A DNA stretch of 64,000 nt from Phallusia mammillata (taxonomy: Eukaryota > Chordata > Ascidiacea > Phlebobranchia > Ascidiidae): NCBI GenBank assembly GCA_003260075.1, contig QLIY01000056.1, positions 180,120 through 244,119 of the forward strand. The letters run 5' to 3'. How positions within the stretch are numbered: position 1 is the stretch's first letter; every line of letters begins with the position of its first letter. The translations under genes were made by a program, and so were the position numbers. Of this stretch, positions 54,489 to 64,000 are shown one piece after another. Under the pieces are notes generated by a model. That model saw only the letters and a list, made by a program, of their open reading frames with translations, searched no databases and was not told the origin of the DNA.

Positions 54489-57374
54489 TCAGTACCATAG
54501 GTTGGATTTGAATTGTTCATAAGCTTGTGTTAGTTGCTCGACAGATTGAGCAGTAACGGTGTCAACTACTTGATCGGTTGCAACGTTGGGAAAATCAACT
54601 GCTTCTTGTTGAGCTGAATCACTCGGAGGGGCTTCGATGGCCAATGGGTAATGGTGAGTGTTTGTGTGAGATGGGTCCTCGGTGGGGTGATAGGGGTATT
54701 GGGCTGAGGAGGCGGAGGCTGTTGAAAAATGGGGGGTGGGGAACTGGCGGTCCTGGAATTGAGTGTGCGGCTGTTGTGCGTGAAAATCTGTGAAAAAATA
54801 TAACCATAAAAAAACTGAGCAAACAATCTTTATGAATAAAGTTCTCACTCATAACTTTGAATCTTGTTTATTTTTTTCACGTCATTCTACGCATAAACAA
54901 TCATCTATTTGCGTCTCTTTTTTGCATCGTAAACTAGTATTTGATAAAAAGTCACGAGAGCTATTTATTACCTTGATAATTGCTGTTGAGTTGCTGGTAT
55001 TGAGCATACTGCATGTATTCTTGACGCAAAATGTCAGCAGTGTTGGTCCCGTTGTAAGTGTATGGGGCTGCTTCAAGGTTAGTTATGCCATGTTGGGTCA
55101 TCAATTGTCGCTGGTTTTCAAGTTTTGAGGATCTGCAAATAACAAGTAAAGCGTTTCAAATTGTGTTCAGTTTCAAAATTTATTAGGCCTGTATCAAACG
55201 GTTAGCCCATGAATCACTTAGGTAAAGACTTTGTACTGTAGTACACTTATAGCAACTTCAATTTGCTAGGCAAGGTAATGTGTTTGTCTAGTTATTGTTT
55301 TCAGTGCTAACTCTTTTTTATTTTATTCCGTTCCAAGTAACCGGAAGTTTTCGCTTTTATCCGAACTAATTTTTACAATCATATTTTTACCCTAACAATT
55401 AGTTTTTATATATTTACCGTAACACCGAATTTTTTAAATTAAGTCACTTAAGGACAAGTGCAACTTCCTGAAGCAGTAAATCGGTATGTATAGGAAAAAC
55501 TTTGATAACTCACCCATTAGTTGGGCAATGCATCTTGGCTGGGTTCCATCCGCCGTTTGGATCGCAACGAGGATCGTCATCATATCGATTTCTCTTTACT
55601 CCTCCTGCTCCGAGCCGATGATCCATGGACTGATGCTGCTCATACTCTGGAGATTGGTTGTCCACCACTGTTTGGATCCCGATGTCATCCAGATCTTGGA
55701 CTACCCCAGTTTTGAGAAGCTTCTTGATCTTAGAGCGACGGTTCTGAAACCAGACTTTGACCTGTAAAAATGAAATTTTGAGTTTGTTTGAAATGTGAAT
55801 AATGCAAAAACAATACCGGCTAACCAATGTCACTACAACCCAAAATTTATGCTTTATTTCAGCTTCAATAATGCACAAATAATAGCGGCCAACCAGTGTC
55901 ACTACAACCCACAGTTTATACCTTAGTTCAGCCTCAATAATGCACAAATAACAGCGGCTAACCAGTGTCACTATAACCCATAATTTGTACCTTAGTTCAA
56001 CCCCAAACATATCAAACTTTTAGACTTCTCCAGAAAACGTTTTGTATCTAAGCGTAGATAACATAAAATACTCGTCAAATCGTTCTGATGTTGCGACTTA
56101 TGCACGTAAGATAATTCGAAAAACGGTATTTAACCAGTTTACTTAGAAAGTATGTTGTTTTATCAGCAAAATGGAGTATATCGCGTTACCTGAGTTTGAG
56201 TCAACCCAAGGTTTGCAGCCAGTCTTGCTCTTTCCGGGAGCGCAAGATACTGGACTTTCTTGAAGTAGTTGTGAAGCTCTTGTAGCTGGAAGTTTGAGTA
56301 CACAGTTCTCGGATTTCGCTTCTTTTTGTTCTTTTTCCCATCAGCACTCCCAATATCACTGCCAGGCGAGTGTTGTTCATCAAAACCGCCATCACTAGTG
56401 GGCGACATGGCGCCCGTGTCAGCTTCATCGGTGAAGTGATCGTTTTCCACAGGAGATGGAGGACCAGTTACTGGTGATGACGACTGTTCGATTTCTAAAC
56501 AAACATTTAAAAAATTATGTACAATTTTCAAACTACTTTGCATGATAAAATACAACAATATCAAAATTACAATGTGTTTTTTCAATGCCAAAAGAATACA
56601 TACCTTGTCCCTGGGGTGTGATATCGGAAAGAGAATTACCGTTATCGTGAATGGACGATAAACTTGCAGGAGAAAGACGATCTAAAATCAAAGTTCATTG
56701 TTACTCAATACAGCGACAACGCAAATTGGTAGAAGCAATCAATATAAAAACATACCTGGAAGATTTGAAAAGCAGCTGGAGCTTGTAACATTGTTTCCAG
56801 CAACGTCGTCGCTGTACGGAGATGGCCTTGATTCTACTTCAGAAGTCTCGTTTAAAGTTTCACTTTCCGGTGTAGTAGGGGGCGTTTCATTCGATGCTCC
56901 CTCTGCAGTCTGTTCCTGATTCAAGGCATCCGTGTTATATGCCCCAATGCCGTACTTTGGTATGTGTTCCTGACCGGCGAACTGCTGCGCTTTAGCAGAT
57001 GTATATAAGGCAGTGTCGTTGCCGTAAGGTGGCGGTGTAAGCAATGGGTTGATTGCGACGTTTGGTGGGACATGGCCCATCTGTTGGTGAAGATGGTTGG
57101 GTGCATACTTCTGTGACCAGCCATAAGGAAAAGCAGCTGAATAGTTCTGAGCTTGTGGGAAGTACGGAGTCTTATAGAGGTTTGAAAAGGTGCCTTCGTA
57201 TGCTGCGTTATTGTTTCCATCTTCATATTGATTTTCAACTTCTTTCCTCGCATGTTCTTGGTGAAGGTAGTTAAACTTTCCGTAGGTGGCCTCCTTGTCG
57301 TCTGTTTGATGGTCATAGGATTTCTCCACTTGTGCGTAGTCCAGCATAGGCTGCATTGCAACTTGAGCTGACAT
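54489..57374 (-). CDS. Dlx: Distal-less/Dlx homeobox transcription factor, minus-strand member
   Basis: Second Dlx gene, convergent with the first. Exons: 57374-56756, 56681-56604, 56494-56190, 55761-55514, 55132-54972, 54787-54489; all phases fit, 569 aa. The homeodomain (about 291-350) starts [18 protein letters not shown], with [20 protein letters not shown] and [16 protein letters not shown]; Val47 replaces the usual Ile. The intron between Gln44 and Val45 is at the same place as in the plus-strand gene, showing common ancestry. It has three more exons than the partner: an extra 26-residue exon 2 before the homeodomain, and a C-terminal half split over three exons. N-terminal and C-terminal regions are Gln/Tyr/Pro-rich, and there is a [10 protein letters not shown] basic stretch at the homeodomain start. 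The two genes probably act in overlapping ectodermal domains, as known for Ciona Dll-A/B. Confidence 0.95.
55801..56007. repeat. 69-bp tandem repeat, three units, in Dlx intron 3
   Basis: Units start at about 55801, 55870 and 55939, each with AATGCAC/AAAATA, GCGGC(T/C)AACCAGTGTCACTA, CAACCCA and TTATACCTTAGTTCAGCCTC-like segments. Identity between units 2 and 3 is higher than with unit 1. The array lies next to the exon coding the recognition helix and is not near any poly-G/C run, so it appears genuine. Confidence 0.8.
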
Positions 57375-60300
57375 AGTGCGTTTTAAATCAATTTTATATT
57401 CTGAAATTTAAAGAATACGAATGGGTAAAAGCTGGATTAAAAACCATACAGTTTACATTTAACATTCTGAGAAATTTCTGAAGTAACTAATCTTTAAAGT
57501 TTAAGATAAAAATCAAACAGTTTTCTGTATGCTCGTTTCTATATTCTACACTATTGCTTTTGCCAATCCGAAGTATGTAAGTGTAAAAGCTAGATCAAAA
57601 ACCTTTTTACTTACGACTAACAGTAATTTTGAAATTTCTGGAGTAATTACAATTTAACATGTAAGATAAAATAATTTTCTGTATGTATAAATACACTCTT
57701 TACTCGGTTCTATTACTGCACTATAGCTATGCCAATACAAGGTATTTCCCAAGCACAGTTGCCCTTGTTGTCGCTTGCACTGCTGCTTACAAATGATATC
57801 ACTCTGAACAAGCTACTGCGGTTTTATGCAGGTGCCTTCCAAAGCGAAGACAATAAGCGCAAGGCTGTCATCCCAGCTTCACTACAAACTCTAGAGTCGG
57901 CGCTTTTTTGCGTCCAGAGGACTTAATCCCTAAGGCCAAACTCACGAGGCACATGAATAAACTAGCGCCCTTGGCTAGCGCCGCGACGCATTCGATACGA
58001 AGAACTTCATTGTCGGTAGTGCAAAGGCAAGCGCGTCCCATTGTTGGCCATTGTTTTAGCGCGCGAGCACGTTGCATTGTTGTTGTTGCAAGGTAAAGAA
58101 CAAAAGAGGGAGGATTGGAAATCGCAAGGTAAGATTTTGTTTGCTTTGCTCCCTTAACGTTCATGCCCCTATTGTGGCTGGTGTTTATGTTTGTGTAAAT
58201 GATTGTGTTTGCATTTGCAGCTGATATTGTTTGTGTTTTGGTAGCATTTGGGAAGTGCAAATATTTGACCTGTATCTCCTATCAAAATGTTTTGCTTTAC
58301 TCAATACAATCCCAGCCTTGAAAAATGGAAATATGCAGGCGATTATGCCTAATTGTTCCAGTACCATCATATTGTTCAAGTCAGTTACAATTAAATAAAA
58401 TTGAAAATTAAAGACAAGTTTCGTTTAAAGCCAAAATTAAAGTTGATCTTAGGTTTGATTTTCGACATGGATCAAACATATATTAGGCATAGAATTGGGT
58501 ACAAACATACTCAGATTATAACATGCTTTGGTTTTAAGCATACTAATGCTGGTGTACTTATTTGGTAACAGTCCTTCTGCAATCTTATCAACGTTATTGC
58601 TTGAGACAGAAGGTTAATGAACTTTATCAATCTGCGAGGTTATAAATTAGCACAACTACCGATAAGGCAGACAAACTGGCGGTTACGTTTAAAAGTAAAG
58701 TTATGTTGTGTTTCTTTCGTACATTAATGTGTAGTGGTACCGCATCATGTATTTCGTAAAACATCCAGTAGTATGTTCAGTAGAGTTTATAAAAATAGTT
58801 TTGTAACCAAATTGACATTGGCTGATAAACAAACTGGATCATGCTGCCAATATGTTAAACAAACTAAAAGACGTTGCATATATAGTTGTGGACGCTATTA
58901 CCATTAATCGTGGTCAATACGTTAAGAACGGTGTAAGTCGCATAAAACATGTATTGTTACGGCATTTTTAGTAATGTTTACACATAAAATCTTAAAATAC
59001 AATAAAATCTACATTAAGGTGTTTAACAAAAGTGGGTCATGCTGCCAAAACAGTAAACCATCTATTAGCATTACACCTTTGTGTTGTTGTTAAAAAACTA
59101 TCTTGTTTAAGTTTAATACGTTTAGAAAGGTGTGAAATATTTTAAGCCACATATTAAAACATGTATTATTAAGGGTCTGGTTGGGCAAAACCTATACTAA
59201 TTAGGCGTTCTACGGGGCATACAAATGTTTCAAATCAAAGTTAAGAGCTATGTAGGTATGTTGTTTCACGGGGTCAGCGTAATCCGATGAGAATTAGGTG
59301 CGCAATGTATTTGCTCTTGTAATCCAGTTTGCCACAAAACGTCTCCCGCAAGCACCTGTACACGTTAACATACTTTTACCGTTGGAAGGCGACGCATTAA
59401 GCGCTGTGCCACATAATTATCGGGTGCAGGTAAGCAAAGGAGTAGGGCGTTCCTGCGTCGTGTTCAATAGATTGTCATTTTTTCTTCAAGCCGATGCCAA
59501 TGCTTGATAAGATTTTGCGTGAAGTCTCGTTGGGGGCAGACTCTTCTTCGGCCCATATTTGTTTTCATTGTTCTGTTGGCGCACATTTTGTATTGTTTAC
59601 CTGCGAGTCGCCGCGGCAATCGGATTATAACTCATAAATCTACTTACCTGTTATAATCTTGTAAAGGTGCTGCAAGCTCGCGTGGCAAACAGTTGTGGCT
59701 TGTAAAATGCGTTTGCGACATATTTAATATTTAAGGAAATAATGCGCAATTCTAAGCGATGAAAATAGCAAATATTGCGTTGGTTATAAAATATCTTGGT
59801 ATAAAGCAAGGTGCCTTTGCGGGTGGCAATAAAGATCGGTCGGACATTTGGATCATGTTTTTTATTAACTTTTTCTCTCCTTCTTTTCCTACAGTTTTGA
59901 CAGTTGACGTGTTAATAGTTTAATTACTTACATTTTGCTCATCTCTACACTATTTAATACGAATCTTTTTACCATAAGCCTAATATAAAAATGGGCGCTT
60001 TGAAAAGCTCTGGTCTAAAATGTTGGATTTTATGTCTACTTTGTCGCAACTTGACCTGTGTGAATCCGTCATAAAAACTTATTTACAATATTTCCGTTCT
60101 GTTGTTTTAGCAAATATTTGTTCAATGCCCATGGTATCTTACTGAAACCCCATTTAAACAGGAAGAAAAATTAAATCTTTTTTTTTGTTTAGCTAATTTT
60201 ATCTCTATCATAATATTATCTATATTAAGAATTGTTTATTATTTGCCCATTAAGTATTCCATAAACCTTTCAAATATTTTGTATTTCACTTCCCAGGGAA

Positions 60301-61999
60301 AAGACAAACGCATACTATCAATGGAATCAAGATAAAATGGACATAAGGTAACTTTTTTATGTTATTTCAATGGCTAAACTTACACATATTTTTTTTGCAC
60401 ATCCACCTAAGAATAACTCTATTATCGTAATTTTTCCACATCGATAATTTTTATTTGAATTCAAACATCACAGCCCAACAAAACACATCTTCTTACGAGC
60501 AGTTATATATTGCAAGACTAAGAATCAGTGCTTGGCACTTTTACACCCATTATACAGGTACATGACATTAATTTGGAAATAGACAAACACCGCCAGCACC
60601 TCTGTTACACCTACTTTGTCATTGCACTTGAGGTTAGGCAAAAAGGACGGACTTAGGCACAAAATACGTTGGGTTGACAGAGCTACTGATAACACAGCTA
60701 TTGGGCACAAACATGTTCGGACTTGCTGTTGGACAGCGACTTTTATATGCGGTTGATTTTACACAGTAAACAATAATTTATCAAGATTGCCACGAGATAA
60801 TAATGATTTGCATTTTAGAATAAATTTTCATTTTCAGAATACAGAATACGTCTTAAAGACGCATGCTGTTAAATATATGCACATAAATTTTTTTTTTTTT
60901 ACACAAATATACTTTGCACACAGTATTTACATTTAACAAACAAAAACAGTATTTACATTTGACAAAATATGTGCAGTGTTTTCTTAAACTACTACAATTG
61001 CGCGTTGGATTTTATACAGCAATTTTTGATGCATTTTGGCTCTGTTTCCTTGTACAAAATAGAAAAAGTAACATATACAATAAAATAAGCAAGACATTGG
61101 TATCTTTGATTCAGTTTGCGTTCTTCAGCAAAAAAAACGAATCTCCAAAAATATATCGAAAAAGGCACATATCTCTATTTTCATGCAATGGTTTGATTAA
61201 TGGTTGTGTGGGAATTTGGTTGTTTGGTATATTATCCTATTGTTTTTCACTTTCGTAATACTATAAAACGCAGTCGAAACAAATAGATTGTGCAACGAGT
61301 TACTTTATATCTTCAGGTCGTTGACCGGTTAGCAAGGGTTAAAACGCATTTATTTGCAGCCTAAAAGCTCTGTGCATAGCCGTGGTAATTTCATACCAAA
61401 GTGATCATACAATGCAACACAGCCTAAAGCCTATGTACAAAAGCTAGCATGGCTTAATACAACGGTTAGCACTTGATTAGGACTGTTAGTCTACACTTGT
61501 GGACATTTTTGTTTTAGTTATTCCTTCAGTCAGCTTCATTGACGTCAGTGGTGTGGTTACGTCATCAGTCGCTAAAGGTCGGTCGGTTACGGCACATGTT
61601 TTCATGCTTATGTCGATTTCGGTATAATCTGTTGAGTCAACAAAATTTTTGTCAGCCTGGTCTTAAAATATGAGTCTCGTAACAAAAATCGACGTTTTCA
61701 ACAAAAACATATTCAAAAAGAAAAACTGGCAGAGAGCTTACACACATAAGTTAGTAAATACTTGCAAAGGTTTTAACATTCGCTGTGGTCATCAGCGCAA
61801 AGTATGCATTTACTGTATAAGCTCTCTAGCATTTAAAAAAAAACTGTTTCAAAATTTAAAGTAAAAAAGACGCACGACCTACAAAGAAGCAGTTATACTT
61901 TCATGCACTAACATTCGTGCCCAGTACTAATAAAATCTTATGAAAGAAAATCATTAAAAAGTCTTTACCACTGGATGACGCTGTTAAGTTGTTTCCAAC
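57375..61999. promoter_or_regulatory. Gene-free region upstream of minus-strand Dlx
   Basis: 4.6 kb without a supported exon, poly-G/C run or recognised transposon. It includes two related segments of about 200 bp (58805-59010 and 59010-59190, sharing TCATGCTGCCAA, ACATGTATT and GTTTAACAAA words) that look like an old tandem duplication. The freedom from mobile DNA beside a developmental gene suggests cis-regulatory content; that is inference. Confidence 0.45.
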
Positions 62000-62108
62000 A
62001 TGGCGGTTTCTGACTGTCTGACTGACGTTGTCAGCGCTCCAAGAACTGTTAATTCGAAAATGGGAGCAGACGAAAAAGAAAACGTCCACCCTACATTTCC
62101 GAATAAAC
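62000..62108 (+). CDS. Possible first coding exon of an unidentified plus-strand gene
   Basis: ATGGCGGTTTCTGACTG opens a frame MAVSDCLTDVVSAPRTVNSK, continuing with a KENVHP segment, and stops at 37 codons unless spliced at CA|GTAAGA. The ATG context (CCAACATGG) is good and a donor coincides with the end of the frame. No continuing exon was found; the frame at 62457-62708 does not join in phase. It may be only chance. Confidence 0.25.
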
Positions 62109-63729
62109 AGTAAGAAGCTTAAGATGCTTCAGGAAAAAACCTGAACCTGTATTTTTCTGTAAGATTCGTGAGATTTTTATTACTTGACTTTTTCTGACAC
62201 GGGCTTTTCTTTACTTGTTGGTTTTCTCGTGTTGATGGTTCAGATCTGGTTGGCAAATTTTGCTTCGTGTTTTTCAGATAGTAATTAATGTCTTAAATAG
62301 TTTGAAGGACAGCGCAAGGTTTAATGCCAAATTTAAGCCTAAGAGTTTTGTGGTCAAAATAGATTGTAGTGTTAATTTTGTGTTTTAACTCTTATTACTG
62401 TTTCGTCCGTAACTGTACGAAAGTTCCCGGTTATATGCGCAAGATATGTCTTAGAAGTGGTGGCACTGAACCATATTAGTGTGCTACATCAACCGAAGTT
62501 AGCTAGTGTTTTCGCAGCTAACCTAGTCGATGAAGCATTCTACCGTGGCAATATCCAGATAAATTACTGGTGGCCTGGTAAAAATTTTACATTATTACTT
62601 CCCATCATTGACCCAAGGATTTATCCTTCAAATCTTGAATTACATGTAATTTTGCGGACACAAGAATTACTTGATGCCTTAATTGGTCCCAACGTTGCGC
62701 TTGACTAGTCAAGTTATTCACTCACTTTATGAGCTGTTTATGAGCTAGGCTTCTAATAGAATCTACAAAAGGCGTTTCATGCATTTAACAAAACAGTTTA
62801 AACCACCACCGTCAAATAACACCAAGTCTATATTACTGTTGCATTTCCTGTGTCTTTTTATAATTCTGAGGAATGTGAAAATAGAAATATTCGCTATTTA
62901 GGTTTTTGTGGTATTTAATGAAAACATGATCAATTGATGATCATATGACGTAGTTCAGGATTGCGATTTGGTAATTTTGATCACGTGACATATCACAATT
63001 CGGAGCGCAAATCATCATGACGTAAGCATTACATATTGGTAATTAGATGTTTATAATTATAGGGCCATGTTCACACTTTTTAAAATATATATTTTTGAAA
63101 TGGAGTAAAGTTAGGAAAAAACAAATACAGATTAATGTTTTTTTTTGTAAATTTTACAAAGAAACATTTTGAAGACATTTCTTACACCCCGCCACCTTTA
63201 CTAAGCTAATGTTACCATATTTGAGTGAACCTTGATGTTGTTTGTCCGCCTGTTTCTATGGAATAATTTTCAGTTAAAGTGTTTGTTGTCCGCTGTTAAA
63301 TTGTCAACCACATAGATTACGTCACCGCTAGAATCAGTATTGCGATTGGCCAGTTTGTGATCACGTGTTTGTTTCACATACGGGTAACAGCTTTGTCATC
63401 ATTTTTTCTACCCGTCACCAACAGAAAAACGAATTAGATAATATGAGAACGAGATTTATCTGTTTCGAAATACATGGACATTGCTTTTAGTATTCTGTGT
63501 CAAGATCTTGATTTGCATATAATTTTTAAGTTAAAATGTTTAAATTCGTTTTGCCGTTCCACCAAACCCTTCACCAATTCAACACCGACTACCACCAACT
63601 CAAATCTTACCGTTAGGCTTTTACCTTCATTTCTTGTTTCTCTGACAAAGAAACGATAAAATATTCTCTACTCCAAGCATAAAAACATATCTTTAATTGA
63701 ATCTAAATACTCAGACCTATCATTGAACT
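62109..63729. other. Non-coding 1.6 kb with TGATCACGTG words
   Basis: AT-rich DNA with no supported exon. It carries TTTGATCACGTGACAT near 62977 and TGTGATCACGTGTTTG near 63357, each a palindromic CACGTG core within the same longer context. The 83-codon frame at 62457-62708 lacks a recognisable domain and starts with GTG. Confidence 0.35.
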
Positions 63730-63735
63730 TTTATT
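63730..63735 (-). terminator. Poly(A) signal AATAAA
   Basis: AATAAA on the minus strand 48 nt after the stop of the frame at the right edge, supporting that frame as a genuine last exon. Confidence 0.5.
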
Positions 63736-63782
63736 CGTTTTTTCATCAATGCATTCAACTGGGTCAGTGTGTCATCATTATC

Positions 63783-63995
63783 TTAAGCTGTATTCAACTC
63801 ATCGCCCTCCACCGACACAACTAGCACCTGAAACACACCTTTTGTGACACTGAATCTTTCAAGGTTTGTCCGTATCTCGTAAAGGCAACGGATGACTACA
63901 CGGGAAACCATTACATCCCATCTATTCAGACAAGATATCACAAAAAGGTTTAAGAGTCGTTTTGGTTCAGTAAATTCCCTTGCTCGGCCGAACAT
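63783..63995 (-). CDS. Terminal exon of an unrecognised minus-strand gene (partial)
   Basis: About 60-70 residues ending GVFQVLVVSVEGDELNTA, with an upstream stretch FTEPKRLLNLFVISCLNRWD that looks like amphipathic helix. The composition is protein-like and a poly(A) signal follows closely. The 5' boundary is not certain because the window ends; AG dinucleotides near 63977-63981 could be the acceptor. I do not recognise the family. Confidence 0.45.
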   Translation of the reverse strand: MFGRAREFTEPKRLLNLFVISCLNRWDVMVSRVVIRCLYEIRTNLERFSVTKGVFQVLVVSVEGDELNTA

Positions 63996-64000
63996 TTTTT

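Noticed and set aside
62457..62708. 83-codon frame as a second exon of the gene at 62000
   Set aside because: It begins at GTG, its upstream AG positions do not match the phase of the CA|GTAAGA donor, and no domain is recognisable.
1..64000. CRISPR array, prophage, bacterial operon or integron features
   Set aside because: All genes are spliced eukaryotic genes; tandem repeats found are G/C-run duplicates, MITEs or the 69-bp intronic array, none with spacer structure.

Overview
The window is nuclear DNA of a chordate that looks like a solitary ascidian of the Ciona type. It is AT-rich. Its genes are compact and multi-exonic, with GT-AG introns mostly of 200-1000 bp, and it carries many small non-autonomous transposons. 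Two Distal-less (Dlx) homeobox genes lie in convergent orientation, as described for Ciona Dll-A/Dll-B. A near-exact copy of the Ciona spliced-leader sequence also occurs. The species cannot be fixed from the sequence alone. Exon boundaries below were placed by hand: reading frame and splice phase agree across each gene except where stated.

Layout. 1-9.35 kb, minus strand: GPATCH1 (3' end outside the window) lies downstream of an intronless U2AF1; both are spliceosome factors. 10.3-19.0 kb, plus: ten-exon MRPL45 (mitoribosome mL45), divergent from U2AF1. 20.2-23.3 kb, minus: a 125-residue single-pass membrane protein resembling glycophorin C or the neurexin/CASPR cytoplasmic tail. 27.2-34.4 kb, minus: complete secreted pancreatic-type lipase with PLAT domain (11 exons, 478 aa). 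38.1-43.5 kb, plus: B-box/coiled-coil protein (10 exons, 643 aa). 48.4-57.4 kb: the Dlx pair, one plus (3 exons, 505 aa) and one minus (6 exons, 569 aa), tail to tail with about 2 kb between. 57.4-63.8 kb: mostly non-coding, with one doubtful first exon. The right edge shows the last exon of an unrecognised minus-strand gene with a poly(A) signal.

The most striking sequence-wide signal is about 30 runs of 8-78 G or C. Many sit exactly between two nearly identical copies of the adjacent 65-1000 bp, often copying exons. The copies differ by SNPs and transposon insertions as alleles would. I read this as unmerged, overlapping contig ends or haplotypes rather than biology, so duplicated exons in GPATCH1, MRPL45 and the lipase should be counted once. 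Runs are G on the plus strand up to 14.3 kb and C afterwards (one exception), and absent after 51 kb.

Mobile DNA: hAT-type MITEs with perfect 8-bp target duplications, pogo-like and other TA-target MITEs, a fold-back element, tRNA-derived SINEs, and the abundant family ending in CCGTATTTTACGG. I found no CRISPR, bacterial-style operon signals, rRNA or genuine tRNA genes.
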